Source: Pontibacter mangrovi
GTDB taxonomy: Bacteria > Bacteroidota > Bacteroidia > Cytophagales > Hymenobacteraceae
DNA length: 64,000 nucleotides
Assembly: GCF_006385705.1 (NCBI RefSeq)
Contig: NZ_VFRQ01000009.1
Coordinates: 62,001 to 126,000 of the forward strand
Direction of reading: 5' to 3'
The translations under genes were made by a program, and so were the position numbers. Positions 50,313 through 61,135 of this stretch are shown piece after piece (position 1 is the first letter of the stretch; each line of letters starts with the position of its first letter). Under the pieces are notes generated by a model. The model saw only the letters and a list, made by a program, of their open reading frames with translations. It was not told the origin of the DNA and did no database searches.

Positions 50313-53300
50313 AAATCCTCTCCGTACGCTTCCAGAACCTGAACTCACTGAAAGGTGAGCATGAGATCCGTTTCGACCAGAGTCCGCTGGCGGAGGCGGG
50401 GCTGTTTGCGATTACCGGCCCCACCGGTGCCGGCAAAACCACGATTCTGGACGCCATCACGGTGGGCCTTTACGGACTGGTGCACCGCCACAGCAACGAG
50501 AAGCCGCTGGAACTGATGACGCGCCACACGGCCGAGAGCTTTTCGGAGGTGGAGTTTGAGGCCAACGGCAAGCGCTACCGCTCCAAGTGGCACCTGCGTC
50601 GCAGTCGGGGCAAAGTGGACGGCAACATACAGCCCGTGCACATGGAGCTGTATACTTTTGAGCAGGATGAACTATTCGACCTGAAACCCAGTGAGGTGCC
50701 GGCCAAAGTGGCCGAACTCTGTGGCCTGGACTACAACCAGTTTCTGCGCTCGGTGATGCTCTCGCAGGGCGACTTTGCCCGTTTCCTGAAGGCCAGCCCC
50801 AACGAACGCAGCAGTTTGCTGGAGAAGATCACCGATACGGGCATCTATTCCGAGATTTCCAAATTTGCCTATGAGAAGGCCAAGCAGGAGCGGCAAAAGT
50901 ATGAGGGGCTGGAGCAGTTGCTGCAAAACACCCAGCTGCTGCCCGAGGAGCAGCGGCAGGCCTACGAGCAAAGTATAAATGAGCTGGCCGGGCAGGAGGC
51001 CATACTTCAGGCGAACCTTGCAAAGCTGCAGGAGAAGGTGCAGTGGCTGCAGCAGGTGGCGCAGCTGCAGGCCAGGCAACAACAGCATCAGGCAGCCCTG
51101 CAGGGGCAGGAGCAGAAACTGGCGCAGCTGCAGCCGGACTTTGTGAAGTTGGCGCAGCACGAGCAGGCATATCAGTTTAAAGGGGAGCTGGTACAGATCG
51201 ACAATGCCAGCAGCAAAGTAACAGAGGTACAGGAACAGCTGCAGACACTGCAGAAGCGCGTGCCAGTGCTGGAAACCGAGCTGGAGGCCGCCGGCAATAT
51301 AGCCACCCAGGCCACCAAAGCGCATCAGCAGCAGGAAGAGGCCCTGCAAAAACTGGAGCCCCTGCTGGCGCAGGTTGCTAAACTGGACCATCAACTAAAC
51401 AGCATCCGAGAAGCGTATGGCAAGAACAAAAACGCTTATACAAACTTTGAGCAACAGCTGCAGCATGAGCAGGCATTGTTACAAACAAAGCAACAGGAGC
51501 AGGAGAAGCTCACGCAGGAGGCAACAAGTATAAAAACCTGGCTGGCGCAGCACACGCAGCTGCAGGACCTGAAAGAGCATCTGCCAGAGTTCAAGGCCGC
51601 CCTCCGCGATCTGCAGGAGGTGGAGCAGCGCATCAAACGCAACCGGCAAGAGCAAGAGGAACTGAACCAACAGCGGCAGCGGGAGGCAAAGCAGCTTGCG
51701 GAACTGCAGCAGCAACAGGCGCAGCAGGAAACCCAGCATAAGCAGCTGCAGCAGCAGAAAGAGGAGAAACTTGCCGGGCTCCAAAGTATACTGGCTGATA
51801 AAACTATGGAGGAACTGGAGCAGGCGGCACAGAGCCAGCCAGCGGTGGTGGCCAGGTATGAGCGCCTGCAGGAACTGGCCCAGCAGCACTCGGGGCATCA
51901 GCAGAAACTCCAAGGTATACACGAGCACCTGGCGCAGCTAAGGCAACAGCAGGAAGAAACAAGTAGAAGCCTCCAAGAAAACCAAACAAAGTATAAACAG
52001 GCCGAAGAGCACCTGCAGGCGCTGCAGAAACTCGTGCAGCTACAGCAGCAGATACAGCAGTATGAGGAGGCGCGCCATACTTTGACGAAAGAGGAACCCT
52101 GTCCGCTCTGCGGCTCCACCCACCACCCTTTTGCTGAAGATGGCTATACTTTTGACCTGCCGGAGGAAGTGCAGAAACGCGACCAGCAGCAAATATTGGT
52201 AAAGGAGCTGGAGCGAAGTATAAACCAACAGCAACTGCAGCTTAACTCGCTGGAGCAGCAACAGCAGCTGGGAATCACGGCCAGCTCAGAGACAGAAACC
52301 GAGTTGAAGCGGCTGCGCCACACGTTCGAGCAGCTGGCAGCAGGGCTAACGGAAGGTATCAATATCGCTGATGTAGAGAAGCTGGCGCAGCAACGGCAGG
52401 CGCAGCAGGAGTCGGCCACTGCCTTGCAGCAGCAATTGGCGCAGGCGCGCCACCTGAGCCGTGAACTGGAAAGTATAAGCCAGCAAAGCCAAAAGCATCG
52501 CGAGGCACAGGTGCAGGTGCAGGCTGCCATCAACCAAATAGAAAATACAGACAAAATGCTGCAGGCGCAGCTGCAGAAGCTGCAAATCATACTTGCTGAT
52601 GAGCAGGAGCAGGAGCAGGTTCACACCCAAACCGCCGAATCCTTTGCTGCCACCTTTGGCCTAAAGTATAAACCAGAAGAGCGCCTTGCCTTGCTACAGA
52701 CACTGGAGCAGCAAAGTGTAACGTATGCGCAAAAGCAGCAGGCCCTGGAAAGTATGCGCGAGAAGTATGTGGAGCTGAACGCTGACGTGAAAAACCTGAA
52801 AGCCAATGAAGCGCAGAAACAAAAGGAGCTGGAGGAGCGGAAGCAGGCGCTGAAAGAGGAGCACGAGCAGCTGACACAGCTGAAATCCGAGCGCCATACG
52901 TTGTTTGGGGAGAAGGAGCCGGAGCAGGAACGCATCTCAGCGCAACGGGAACTGAAACTCCGGGCCACGCAGGCGGAGGAAGCAAGGCGTGCGCAGCTGC
53001 AGAAGCAGCAGGAACTGCAGGAGGCCCGCGCCCGCCAGACGGAGTGCCTGCAGAAGCATCAGCAGAACAAATCGGTGCTGGAGGAGCTGCGCCAGGGGCT
53101 GCTGCACGTGCTGCAGCAGAAGGGCATCGAAACCATAGAAGCACTGAGCCAGATGCTACTGCACCGCGACGAAGCTGATCGCCTGGCAAACCTGAAAGCA
53201 CAGACCGAAAAGCACCTGACTGAACTGCGTAAAAGCCTGAGCGATGTACAGCAGGAGTTGGCACAGCTGCAGCAAAAGCAGCTGACCGAAGAAAGTATGG

Positions 53301-53962
53301 ATAGCCTGCAAGAGCAACACCGGCAGAAAACCGAAGAGCAGCGGGAGCTGATCTCGCAGCGGGCCCGCCACCAGCAGCTACTGGAGCAGGACGCACAGCA
53401 GCGGGAGAAGAATAAAGAACTGGCCGAACAACTAAAAACACAGCAGCAGGTTTGCCACCGCTGGTCGCAGCTAGCCGACCTGATTGGCTCTGCCGACGGC
53501 AACAAGTTCAGCCGCTTTGCGCAGGGGCTCACGCTGGCCAGGCTGGTGGAGCTGGCCAACCGCCACCTGCAAAAGCTCAACGACCGCTACCGCATCCTTA
53601 AATCCGCTGCCGAAGACCTGGAGCTGCTGATCGTGGATATGTACCAGGCTGAAGCCGTGCGGCCAATGAATACGCTTTCCGGGGGCGAGAGCTTTTTGGT
53701 GAGCCTGTCGCTGGCGCTGGGCCTGTCGGACCTGGCCGGCCGCCGCACGCAGATCAACTCGCTGTTTATAGACGAGGGCTTCGGTACGCTGGACGCCGAA
53801 ACGCTGGACTCGGCCATCTCTACGCTAGAGAACCTACAGGCCAGCGGCAAGATGATCGGCATTATCTCGCATGTGGAGGCGCTGAAGGAGCGCATCAGCA
53901 CCCAGATAAAAGTGCAGCGGCAGGCTGGAGGCGTAAGCAAGGTAGAAGTGGTAGGTTTCTAG
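50309..53962 (+). CDS. sbcC: ATPase subunit SbcC with long coiled coil and zinc hook
   Basis: SMC-like ATPase partner of SbcD in DNA break processing. 1217 residues. Walker [10 protein letters not shown] at 37-45, Q-loop region [10 protein letters not shown], coiled coils from about 180 to 1050, zinc hook C598-P-L-C601, signature [18 protein letters not shown] near 1124, and Walker [11 protein letters not shown] (D1155, E1156). The coiled coil is extremely rich in Gln, Glu and Leu, with long Q runs. At least nine AAGTATA/TATACTT heptamers lie inside this gene in several reading frames. Confidence 0.96.
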   Translation: MKILSVRFQNLNSLKGEHEIRFDQSPLAEAGLFAITGPTGAGKTTILDAITVGLYGLVHRHSNEKPLELMTRHTAESFSEVEFEANGKRYRSKWHLRRSRGKVDGNIQPVHMELYTFEQDELFDLKPSEVPAKVAELCGLDYNQFLRSVMLSQGDFARFLKASPNERSSLLEKITDTGIYSEISKFAYEKAKQERQKYEGLEQLLQNTQLLPEEQRQAYEQSINELAGQEAILQANLAKLQEKVQWLQQVAQLQARQQQHQAALQGQEQKLAQLQPDFVKLAQHEQAYQFKGELVQIDNASSKVTEVQEQLQTLQKRVPVLETELEAAGNIATQATKAHQQQEEALQKLEPLLAQVAKLDHQLNSIREAYGKNKNAYTNFEQQLQHEQALLQTKQQEQEKLTQEATSIKTWLAQHTQLQDLKEHLPEFKAALRDLQEVEQRIKRNRQEQEELNQQRQREAKQLAELQQQQAQQETQHKQLQQQKEEKLAGLQSILADKTMEELEQAAQSQPAVVARYERLQELAQQHSGHQQKLQGIHEHLAQLRQQQEETSRSLQENQTKYKQAEEHLQALQKLVQLQQQIQQYEEARHTLTKEEPCPLCGSTHHPFAEDGYTFDLPEEVQKRDQQQILVKELERSINQQQLQLNSLEQQQQLGITASSETETELKRLRHTFEQLAAGLTEGINIADVEKLAQQRQAQQESATALQQQLAQARHLSRELESISQQSQKHREAQVQVQAAINQIENTDKMLQAQLQKLQIILADEQEQEQVHTQTAESFAATFGLKYKPEERLALLQTLEQQSVTYAQKQQALESMREKYVELNADVKNLKANEAQKQKELEERKQALKEEHEQLTQLKSERHTLFGEKEPEQERISAQRELKLRATQAEEARRAQLQKQQELQEARARQTECLQKHQQNKSVLEELRQGLLHVLQQKGIETIEALSQMLLHRDEADRLANLKAQTEKHLTELRKSLSDVQQELAQLQQKQLTEESMDSLQEQHRQKTEEQRELISQRARHQQLLEQDAQQREKNKELAEQLKTQQQVCHRWSQLADLIGSADGNKFSRFAQGLTLARLVELANRHLQKLNDRYRILKSAAEDLELLIVDMYQAEAVRPMNTLSGGESFLVSLSLALGLSDLAGRRTQINSLFIDEGFGTLDAETLDSAISTLENLQASGKMIGIISHVEALKERISTQIKVQRQAGGVSKVEVVGF

Positions 53963-54044
53963 CTTTTTAAGCGCTAAGCAGCTACCAAAGCAGGCAAGCT
54001 CCGTACAAAACCCTGAACTTGTATCATCAACATAGCGCTTTAGT

Positions 54045-54260
54045 ATGAGAAATCTCTTGCACAAATTATTTGTAGGCTTTATACTTTGCACGGCCGTGGC
54101 CTGCGGCGGCAACACAGATACCGCTGAAGAGGGAAAAGTCCCTGTGTCTGCCAGTGACCCCAAAGCCCCTACCACTGCCCCGGAGGAACCCACTACCAAA
54201 ATAGGCGCCGACTTGGAAGACTCGCTGCAGGAACGGGAGCAAAGCAGAGACAGTTTATAG
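54045..54260 (+). CDS. Small lipoprotein
   Basis: 71 residues: signal peptide with lipobox AVAC (Cys20) followed by GGN, then a low-complexity Ala/Pro/Thr/Glu-rich tail ending in an acidic segment. No domain recognised. Same strand as sbcC (82 bp upstream) and the thermonuclease gene (89 bp downstream). Small size makes a spurious frame possible, but the good signal sequence supports it. Confidence 0.6.
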   Translation: MRNLLHKLFVGFILCTAVACGGNTDTAEEGKVPVSASDPKAPTTAPEEPTTKIGADLEDSLQEREQSRDSL

Positions 54261-54349
54261 CGTTCTGCTTTTGCAGTGAAGTTAAAAAGGATGCGTAATT
54301 TTATACTTTGCCGGCCAGGGCCGTACCTTTGCCTTAAACCCTTGCATAC

Positions 54350-55177
54350 ATGAAAAAGCTCGCGCCACTCCTGTTCACGCTCCTCTCCCTCCTGCCCTTC
54401 GCCTGCAAGCAAGACGGCAAGGATGCACAGCAGCAGTTCCGGGAGCGACAGCAGGCCATTCTGGAGCGGTCCGGGGCAACGCCTGCTGAACCGGAGGATA
54501 AAGAGGCCGACCAGCAACCTGCGCAGGAGGCCCAGCCTCAAAAATCTGCCACCGTACCCGGCGACAAAGTAGTGGCGATAAAAGACGGAGACACCATGGT
54601 GCTGCTGCGCAACGGCCAGGAAGTGACCGTGCGGCTGTACGGCATTGATACTCCTGAAAAGAACCAAGCCTATGGCCAAAAGGCAAAGCAATACGCCTCC
54701 GACCTGTCTTATGGTAAAAAGGTGCGGCTGATCGTGCACAACACCGACCGCTATGGCCGCACCGTAGGCACCATTATGCTTCCGGATGGCCGCAACCTGA
54801 ACGAGGAGATGGTACGCAACGGCTACGCCTGGCACTACAAAGCTTACTCCAAAGATCAAAACCTGGCCAATGCCGAGGCCGATGCCCGCCGTTTTAAGCG
54901 CGGTTTGTGGCAGGACCCTAATCCTGTTGCCCCCTGGGATTTCCGGAAGGAAAAGCGCAACGGCGGCACATCATCCACGGGCAACCCCGATGCGCCCATC
55001 CCGGCAGGAGCCACCAAACGCATTGTATACCTCTGCAGCAGCAGTAATTCCGCCGTGTATCACCTGGACAGCACCTGCTACGTGCTAAAGCGCTGCAAAG
55101 AAGAGGTTATTAAAACAACAGAGGCCGAGGCGATACGAACCTATGGGCGCAGAGCGGATAAAACCTGCAGCAAGTAA
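54350..55177 (+). CDS. Thermonuclease-family lipoprotein with C-terminal Cys/His domain
   Basis: 275 residues. A lipoprotein signal ends FAC (about Cys19). A Gln/Glu/Ala-rich linker runs to about 70. A staphylococcal-nuclease OB fold follows: VKDGDT-like IKDGDTMVLL, VRLYGIDTPE, a catalytic Arg region (TDRYGRTVGTI), and GYAWHYKAY. The C-terminal 50 residues (from 225) hold C229-x8-H238-x4-C243-x5-C249-x23-C273 ending CSK, a probable small metal-binding or disulfide domain. The same domain recurs in the lipoprotein at 55958. TACCTTTG at 54324 may be its -7 element. Envelope DNA/RNA degradation is inferred. Confidence 0.9.
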   Translation: MKKLAPLLFTLLSLLPFACKQDGKDAQQQFRERQQAILERSGATPAEPEDKEADQQPAQEAQPQKSATVPGDKVVAIKDGDTMVLLRNGQEVTVRLYGIDTPEKNQAYGQKAKQYASDLSYGKKVRLIVHNTDRYGRTVGTIMLPDGRNLNEEMVRNGYAWHYKAYSKDQNLANAEADARRFKRGLWQDPNPVAPWDFRKEKRNGGTSSTGNPDAPIPAGATKRIVYLCSSSNSAVYHLDSTCYVLKRCKEEVIKTTEAEAIRTYGRRADKTCSK

Positions 55178-55339
55178 TCCGCACTCTTGATCGTTTCCTG
55201 CAAGTATAGCTGGCTACTTTCTTTACACTATCTGCTTTAACGTCAACGGTTTGATCTTTTAAGCTAGCCTCTTGCTTTGGTCAGCCATAGTTGCTACTAT
55301 TGCTATACATACCTTTCACTAACATCAAACGATAAAACT

Positions 55340-55837
55340 ATGGCACTAAAAGACGGATTGGCGTCAGAGCTACAGCATGAGGTTATCTCTACGCGCAAAA
55401 TGCTGCAGCGGCTCCCCAAGGACTCGCTTGGCTGGAAACCCCACCCAAAATCTTTCACGTTGGGCACACTGGCCACGCACATCACCGACCTGTTTTCCCT
55501 GCTGAACACGGCGCTTATTTCTGATGACATTGATCTAGCCGCAGGCAAGTCTGCAGATAAAGTAGAGCCTAATCCGGAGGAACTAGTAAGCCGACTGGAT
55601 ACGTATTTGGAGCAAGGCTTGGCCGCACTGAAAAATGCTGCGGACGATGACTTCACAACCATGGTGGCACTGCGGAACGGGGAGCACCTGATCACCACCC
55701 TGCCGCGCAGAGCCCTGCTGCGTACACTGGTCTATAATCACGTGATACACCACCGCGGGCAGCTCTCCGTTTATCTGCGCCTGCTCGACGTACCGGTGCC
55801 TTCCATTTACGGTCCTAGCGCAGACGAGCCTATCTAG
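55340..55837 (+). CDS. DinB-family protein
   Basis: 165 residues from the ATG at 55340; the earlier open frame has no family match. Four-helix DinB/YfiT-like fold with histidines that can bind a metal: ATHITDL near 47 and VYNHVIHHRGQLSVYLRLL near 128. DinB-family proteins include thiol-dependent metalloenzymes of bacillithiol and related pathways; many have unknown roles. A stand-alone gene between two Cys-domain lipoprotein genes. Confidence 0.88.
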   Translation: MALKDGLASELQHEVISTRKMLQRLPKDSLGWKPHPKSFTLGTLATHITDLFSLLNTALISDDIDLAAGKSADKVEPNPEELVSRLDTYLEQGLAALKNAADDDFTTMVALRNGEHLITTLPRRALLRTLVYNHVIHHRGQLSVYLRLLDVPVPSIYGPSADEPI

Positions 55838-55957
55838 CAGGAACGGCTGTAGAGGCAAGGTACTATGGGGCAACTGTTCTATACTTGCCGAGCCCTAAAA
55901 CTGCAGCAAGTATGGCTTTAAATTTATACCTTTGGGTTTGCCCAAGCCATTGCAACC

Positions 55958-56380
55958 ATGAAACCGAACCTACTGAAACACGCCGTGCAGCTTCTTAAAA
56001 CAGCTGCACTTGCCCTTATTGTATGCACAAGCGTTGCCTGCCAATCCCAAGGCACGGAGGAGGAGGCTACCGCCGCAGAAGCACCCGTTGAGGCGACTGC
56101 CACTGCCGTAAGCCAGCCGGCACGCCCTGCCCCGGATTTTTATATTGTTCCGCCTGAGCTGGCAAGCAAGCGTGTGTGGATTTGCGAGGGCACTGGCTCA
56201 GACCTTTTCCACGTGCAACACGATTGCCCGGTGCTGCTGCAGTGCAAAGGCAAAGGCACGTTCCGCAACCTGGTGCTGCCCCGGGCCATCGAAACGTTTG
56301 GCCGCTACAACTGCCAGGAGTGCAGCAAAGACCTGGACCATATCTTTGATGAAGATGCCGTGCGCGACATCGTACAGTAA
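55958..56380 (+). CDS. Lipoprotein with the same C-terminal Cys/His domain
   Basis: 140 residues with a lipoprotein signal (SVAC, Cys28) and an Ala/Glu/Thr-rich linker. From about residue 72 the domain C76-x8-H85-x4-C90-x5-C96-x22-C119-x2-C122 has the same spacing and neighbours (VL..CK, AI.TFGR, CSK) as the thermonuclease C-terminus. It has no nuclease part. Function unknown; metal binding or disulfide stabilisation is plausible. TACCTTTG at 55927-55934 may be its -7 element. Ends at a strong terminator. Confidence 0.82.
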   Translation: MKPNLLKHAVQLLKTAALALIVCTSVACQSQGTEEEATAAEAPVEATATAVSQPARPAPDFYIVPPELASKRVWICEGTGSDLFHVQHDCPVLLQCKGKGTFRNLVLPRAIETFGRYNCQECSKDLDHIFDEDAVRDIVQ

Positions 56381-56384
56381 CTTA

Positions 56385-56420
56385 AATCAAAAAGCCCCGC
56401 TGCAGCGGGGCTTTTTGATT
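56385..56420. terminator. 16-bp perfect bidirectional terminator
   Basis: Arms at 56385-56400 and 56405-56420 are exact complements around TGCA, with GC core GCCCCGC and five A / five T on either side. It serves the Cys-domain lipoprotein (plus) and the universal stress protein (minus). Confidence 0.95.
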
Positions 56421-56431
56421 CGGTCTCATCG

Positions 56432-57283
56432 TTATTTTTTGCCGTGCAGCACCAGAAGCGGCACTTTGGCCTGGTAGGTCATGCGTTCGGCCAAACTCTG
56501 CGAGAAAAGGCTTTTCAGGAATCCCTTCTCTCTGCGTACGATCGCCAGCACATCCCCCGCCGACTGCTGATAATACGCCATTAACCCTTCATCCCGGTGC
56601 TTGTTCATCACTTCATGGAAAGAAAGCGGCACGTTCGGGAAAAGGCCCTGCAACTCCAGCCTGAAGGCCGCGGCGTCCTCGCCGTCCTGCTCCTCTTGCT
56701 GCTTTACCACATGCACCACATCTATATGCGCTCCAAAGCAGCTCCCGAAGTCTACCACGCCCCTCATGGCCTGCAGGTCTTCCGGGCTATAGTCTGATGC
56801 ATAGATAATATGCTCTACTTTAGGCGCAGGGGCACTTTTAGGCACTGATAAAACCGGGCAAGGCACTTCCTCGATAACCGCTTCGGTATTGCTTCCGATC
56901 AAAAGCTCCTCCATGGTACTGTCGCAGCCGGTGGTCCCCATCACGATGAGGTCATACCCCTGCTGGCTGCTCAGCTGCTCGGCCACATCGGTTAGCAAAG
57001 CCTCTTTTAAAAGATAATCGCATGTAAACCCGCCATCTCGGTTAGCACCATACTTCTCCTCTAGCTGCAGCACCGTTGCTTTCAGCTTTTCAGTGGCCGT
57101 GCGCACCTGCTCCCCCAGCAGTTCGCTAGCCACCAAAGCTGTTTCCGATGTGTCTACAATAGGCAGGTGTACCACATGCAGCAGTGTCAAGTGTCCCGCC
57201 GCATGCTGTGCCACATGCACGGCATACTCCACCGCCTTCCCTGAGGTAGCAGAGAAGTCCGTGGGACATAGTATTTTTTTCAT
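56432..57283 (-). CDS. Universal stress protein with two Usp domains
   Basis: 283 residues made of two UspA-type domains (about 1-150 and 155-283). The first starts MKKILCPTDFSA and ends with the nucleotide-binding loop GTTG-x10-GSNTEAV, one residue longer than the usual G-x2-G-x9-G(S/T). The second starts VEHIIYASDYS and lacks a full ATP motif. Single-gene unit, probably stress-induced, with function otherwise unknown. Common in Bacteroidota. Confidence 0.92.
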   Translation of the reverse strand: MKKILCPTDFSATSGKAVEYAVHVAQHAAGHLTLLHVVHLPIVDTSETALVASELLGEQVRTATEKLKATVLQLEEKYGANRDGGFTCDYLLKEALLTDVAEQLSSQQGYDLIVMGTTGCDSTMEELLIGSNTEAVIEEVPCPVLSVPKSAPAPKVEHIIYASDYSPEDLQAMRGVVDFGSCFGAHIDVVHVVKQQEEQDGEDAAAFRLELQGLFPNVPLSFHEVMNKHRDEGLMAYYQQSAGDVLAIVRREKGFLKSLFSQSLAERMTYQAKVPLLVLHGKK

Positions 57284-57465
57284 TTTTGCTGATTGTTGTT
57301 GTTTATATTATCATATTACTATGTATTCGGAACTTTACAAAAAAGTTAGCACTTTATTTTTCCTCCCATCTTGCTCTTATACTATACATTTCCCACAAAG
57401 TATTGTTTTATAAGAATAACATCCTATTTAGATACTATTTCGCGTTCTCGCCATATCAGAAAGGC

Positions 57466-57504
57466 AGAAGCCCCATTCGCTTTCATATTCCGAATGGGGC
57501 TTCT
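57466..57504 (-). terminator. Terminator of the trehalose gene
   Basis: AGAAGCCCCATTCG (57466-57479) and its perfect complement (57491-57504) form a 14-bp stem with an 11-base loop, 21 bp past the stop at 57525. The T-run on the minus strand is short and interrupted. Confidence 0.75.
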
Positions 57505-57524
57505 TATATTACTTTTATACTTTA

Positions 57525-59741
57525 TCAACCTGTCATCAGTGCACTGGAGGCCTGCTCCTGCCGGCCAGCCTGCAGCAGGCGGTCCAGCATCTCGCGGGCT
57601 TCCTGGCAGGTGTCCACGTGGTATCTGGCTACCGAGGAGGCGTTGCCCACTTTTATCGTATAGGAGTTGCGCGGCATGGCCTTAAAAATGTCCTCGTCGC
57701 CCCAGTCATCCCCCACAGCCATCACGAACTTGTGCGGGAACTTGCTGAGCCAGTAGCTGGAGGCTTTGCCTTTGTTTATTTCCTGCGCCTTTACCTCCAC
57801 GGCCATCTGCCCATCCAGCACCTGCAGGTTACTGTTTGAGGCCAGGAAGTTGAGGTGGCTTACCAACTCACGGGCACGCAGCTCGCCTAAACCCGTTTCA
57901 ACGCGGCGGTAGTGCCACACCAGCGAGTACTCCTTCTCTTCGATAAAAGAGCCCGGCGTACGGTCCACGTACAGGTCCAGTATCAGGCGGATGTCTTTTT
58001 TCCAGTCGTCCATCAGGCTCAGCATGGTTTGCCAGCCGGTGCCGCGCTGCTTTATCCAAACGCCGTGTTCGGCAATAATATCGATGTTGAGGTGGCCCAG
58101 CCAGTCCTGCATGGTGGCTTTTTCGCGGCTGCTCATCACCACTACCCTGTTTTTGGGGTTGCTGCTCAGGCGCTCCAGCAGGTCCATCAGTTCATTGTCA
58201 GGGCGTGCCATCAGCGGGCGGTGGCGGTAATCTACCAGGCCGCCGTCATACTCCAGGAAAAACAGGCGCGAGCTGGACGACTCGTAAGCGTTGCTCATCT
58301 CTAGGAAAGTTGACTCGTCGAGGTAAGTGGTAGCCAACGACAGCTGCTTTATCTTCACGTAAGACAGCCGGTCCATAAACATGCTTACCCAGTGGTGTAT
58401 GTTGTAGCGCCGCAGCGACTCCTGCATGTTGCGCATGTGCTGTATCTGCTCCTCCTCCGGCATTACCAGCGCCTGGTAAAGCGCGTCTACCATCTGGTTG
58501 ATATCGTTCGGGTTGATCAGGATGGCATCGGAAAGCTCTTTGGAGGCCCCGGCCATCTCGCTTAGAATCAGCACGCCCTTCTGGTCCAGTTTGCTGGCCA
58601 CGTACTCTTTACACACCAGGTTCATGCCGTCGCGCATCGGTGTTACCAGGGCCACGTCGGCCATGCGGTAGAATGCGGAAAGCGTTTCCAGCGGATAAGA
58701 GCGGTAGAAGTACTGGATCGGGTTCCAGCTGATGTGGCTATACTTGCCGTTGATGCGGCCCACCAGTTCGTCCACTTCCTCTTTCAGCTCTTTATACTTC
58801 TCCACCGCGTCGCGGCTCGGCACCACCAGCATCAGCAGCGTTACCTTCTCATGAAACTCGGGGTGGCGCTCCAGGAAAAGCTCAAATGCCTTCAGGCGCT
58901 GGGCAATGCCTTTAGAGTAATCGAGCCGGTCGATGGAGAGGATGATCTTGTTTGCGTTGAGGTTGCTGCGGTAAAGGCGCTCGCGTTTCTTCACCTCCTC
59001 CAGCGCGGCTGTGCCGGCATACTTTTCATAATCGATGCCCATCGGGAAAGAGTCTACGAGCAAAGATCGGTTAGGGGTGCTGATCCAGCCGTGCGTACTG
59101 CCATAGCCCACAAGGCGGTTCACTGAGCTCAGGAAGTGGCGCATGTCGTCATAGGTATGAAAGCCGACCAGGTCCGATCCCAGCATGCCTTCCAGCAGTT
59201 CCTTGCGCCAGGGCAGCAGGCGGAACACCTCGTAGCTTGGAAACGGGATGTGCTGGAAAAAACCGATGGTGGCATCAGGAAGCTTTTCGCGGAGCATGCT
59301 TGGCAGGAGCAGCAACTGGTAATCGTGTACCCAGATCGTATCTTCCGGGCCGGCCTTGGCCACCACGGCATCGCAGTATTTCTGGTTTACCCGCACATAG
59401 GTCTCCCACAGCTGCTGGTCGTAAATGGCGTACTGGCTGAAGTAGTGGAAAGTGGGCCAAAGGGTCTCGTTGCTGAAGCCTTCATAGAATTCCTTGATCT
59501 CCGTGTCGGTCAGGAAAACAGGGCTCATACTCTCTGCTTTGATGTCTTCGGCTATCCGCTCCTGCTTTTCCTGGTTTGTCACCACCAGTCCGGGCCACCC
59601 TATCCAGAGATTATCCCCCTGCTTGTAAATAGATCCCAGGCCCGTAGCAAGCCCCCCTTCGCTTGTTTTATAACTCAGTTCTCCATCATTTTCTTGCAGC
59701 TTTACAGGTAATCTGTTAGAAACGATAATCAGTTTTGCCAT
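57525..59741 (-). CDS. Trehalose-6-phosphate synthase fused to phosphatase-like domain (OtsA-OtsB)
   Basis: 738 residues from the ATG at 59741; the frame runs further without homology. The N-terminal GT20 synthase domain (1 to about 475) has [35 protein letters not shown] and [11 protein letters not shown], so synthesis of trehalose-6-phosphate is expected. The C-terminal HAD domain (about 488-738) keeps VVVMSSRE, a KG loop and [11 protein letters not shown]. The nucleophile motif normally read as DYDGT is E497-Y-D499-G-G. Loss of the phosphoryl-accepting Asp predicts little or no phosphatase activity. Monocistronic. Confidence 0.93.
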   Translation of the reverse strand: MAKLIIVSNRLPVKLQENDGELSYKTSEGGLATGLGSIYKQGDNLWIGWPGLVVTNQEKQERIAEDIKAESMSPVFLTDTEIKEFYEGFSNETLWPTFHYFSQYAIYDQQLWETYVRVNQKYCDAVVAKAGPEDTIWVHDYQLLLLPSMLREKLPDATIGFFQHIPFPSYEVFRLLPWRKELLEGMLGSDLVGFHTYDDMRHFLSSVNRLVGYGSTHGWISTPNRSLLVDSFPMGIDYEKYAGTAALEEVKKRERLYRSNLNANKIILSIDRLDYSKGIAQRLKAFELFLERHPEFHEKVTLLMLVVPSRDAVEKYKELKEEVDELVGRINGKYSHISWNPIQYFYRSYPLETLSAFYRMADVALVTPMRDGMNLVCKEYVASKLDQKGVLILSEMAGASKELSDAILINPNDINQMVDALYQALVMPEEEQIQHMRNMQESLRRYNIHHWVSMFMDRLSYVKIKQLSLATTYLDESTFLEMSNAYESSSSRLFFLEYDGGLVDYRHRPLMARPDNELMDLLERLSSNPKNRVVVMSSREKATMQDWLGHLNIDIIAEHGVWIKQRGTGWQTMLSLMDDWKKDIRLILDLYVDRTPGSFIEEKEYSLVWHYRRVETGLGELRARELVSHLNFLASNSNLQVLDGQMAVEVKAQEINKGKASSYWLSKFPHKFVMAVGDDWGDEDIFKAMPRNSYTIKVGNASSVARYHVDTCQEAREMLDRLLQAGRQEQASSALMTG

Positions 59742-60006
59742 GCTCAGTGGTTTTGGCCCGGCAACCAATACAGCCGCTTGGTTTTGGCGCCGCATGCGCC
59801 GCCGCTTCTTATTGCCAGGTAAAGATTTATTTTAGTAGTTGACACACATCAACCTTCCTCACATACGTAAAAAACGGATGCCACGTTCTCTAATATAGCA
59901 AAATATCTATTAATAAATAAACCTTAACACAGGATACGGCACAAACGGCGTTTATAACCATTCGGGCACATCCATAGTATTTGGTTTCAACCTACTGATT
60001 GTACAG

Positions 60007-61104
60007 ATGCCTATGAGATACCTGGAAGCGATACATGACCGCTTGGATTACCTGATGGGAGGCTTGGCCATACTGGCGGTGGCAGTAGCAGCGGGCATAA
60101 TTGTTAAGTTCCTAATTTTTAAATCACTGGAAGCATACAACCGTCGCCAGAACCCGGTTTTCTTCAAGTCGCTGACCGTGCACCTGAGTCGTCCGTTTGG
60201 CTTTTTTATCCCCCTGCTCTTCGTGTCGATTGTACTGCCTGCCTTGCCCTACGGCACCACGCTGGTGGAAAACCTGCGCCGCCTGGTCGAGATTCTTGAC
60301 ATTATTGCCTTTGCCTGGATTTTGGTGGCCTGCACCAACGTGGCCCGCGACCTGGTGCGGCACAAGTATAACATAGAGCAGAAGCCCGACAACATGCGCG
60401 AGCGCCGCCTGATTACGCAGCTGCAGTTTCTGCGCAAGGTCACCGTGGTCACCATCATCTTTATCGCTACTGCCCTCATACTGCTGAGCTTTGACCCCGT
60501 TCGCAAGTTGGGAACCGGCCTGCTTACCTCGGCAGGCGTGGCGGGCGTGGTGGTGGGCTTTGCTGCCCAAACCTCTATTGCTAACCTATTGGCAGGCATG
60601 CAGATCGCCTTTACCCAACCCATCAGGTTGGATGATGTGCTGGTGGTGGAGGGGGAGTTCGGGCGCGTGGAGGAGATTACCCTGACCTATGTGGTGCTGC
60701 GCCTCTGGGACCACCGCCGCCTGATCCTGCCGCTAAACTACTTTATACAGAAGCCTTTTCAGAACTGGACCCGCACCGGCTCCGACATACTGGCCACGGT
60801 GCATTTCTACACAGATTATACCATGCCCATCGAGCCGCTGCGCCAGGAGTTTGACCGGCTGCTGGCAGCCACAGACCTGTGGAACGGTCAGGCCTCGGTA
60901 CTGCAGGTAACCGACTCCAAAGAGCGCACCCTGGAGTTGCGCGCCCTGATGAGCGCTCAAAACTCGGCCCTGGCCTGGGACCTGCGCTGCTACATCCGGG
61001 AGGGGCTGATCTACTTTATCCAGAAAAATTACCCGGACGCGCTGCCTAAGACGCGAAGCGAGTTTACCGGCGAAAAGCTACCACCGCTGGCAGACTTGTC
61101 GTAA
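60007..61104 (+). CDS. MscS-family mechanosensitive channel protein
   Basis: 365 residues (start possibly the second ATG at 60013). About four membrane spans; the pore-helix segment GTGLLTSAGVAGVVVGFAAQTSIANLLAG and the beta domain IRLDDVLVVEGEFGRVEEI identify MscS. Longer than the 25 kb copy, with an extra N-terminal span pair. Starts 265 bp from the divergent trehalose gene; an osmotic-stress link is sensible but unproven. The DUF2179 gene follows after 31 bp. Confidence 0.93.
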   Translation: MPMRYLEAIHDRLDYLMGGLAILAVAVAAGIIVKFLIFKSLEAYNRRQNPVFFKSLTVHLSRPFGFFIPLLFVSIVLPALPYGTTLVENLRRLVEILDIIAFAWILVACTNVARDLVRHKYNIEQKPDNMRERRLITQLQFLRKVTVVTIIFIATALILLSFDPVRKLGTGLLTSAGVAGVVVGFAAQTSIANLLAGMQIAFTQPIRLDDVLVVEGEFGRVEEITLTYVVLRLWDHRRLILPLNYFIQKPFQNWTRTGSDILATVHFYTDYTMPIEPLRQEFDRLLAATDLWNGQASVLQVTDSKERTLELRALMSAQNSALAWDLRCYIREGLIYFIQKNYPDALPKTRSEFTGEKLPPLADLS

Positions 61105-61135
61105 CTTAAGCGCTGCCACTAAAACCTGTAACCGC

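Noticed and set aside
52587-53441. 284-codon minus-strand frame opposite sbcC, Ala/Pro/Ser rich
   Set aside because: Caused by the repetitive CAG/CTG codons of the SbcC coiled coil; no start context or domain.
50900-53460. Dense CAG/CTG repetition suggesting a DNA tandem repeat
   Set aside because: It is explained by the Gln/Leu/Glu-rich coiled coil of SbcC; no fixed repeat unit or period was found.
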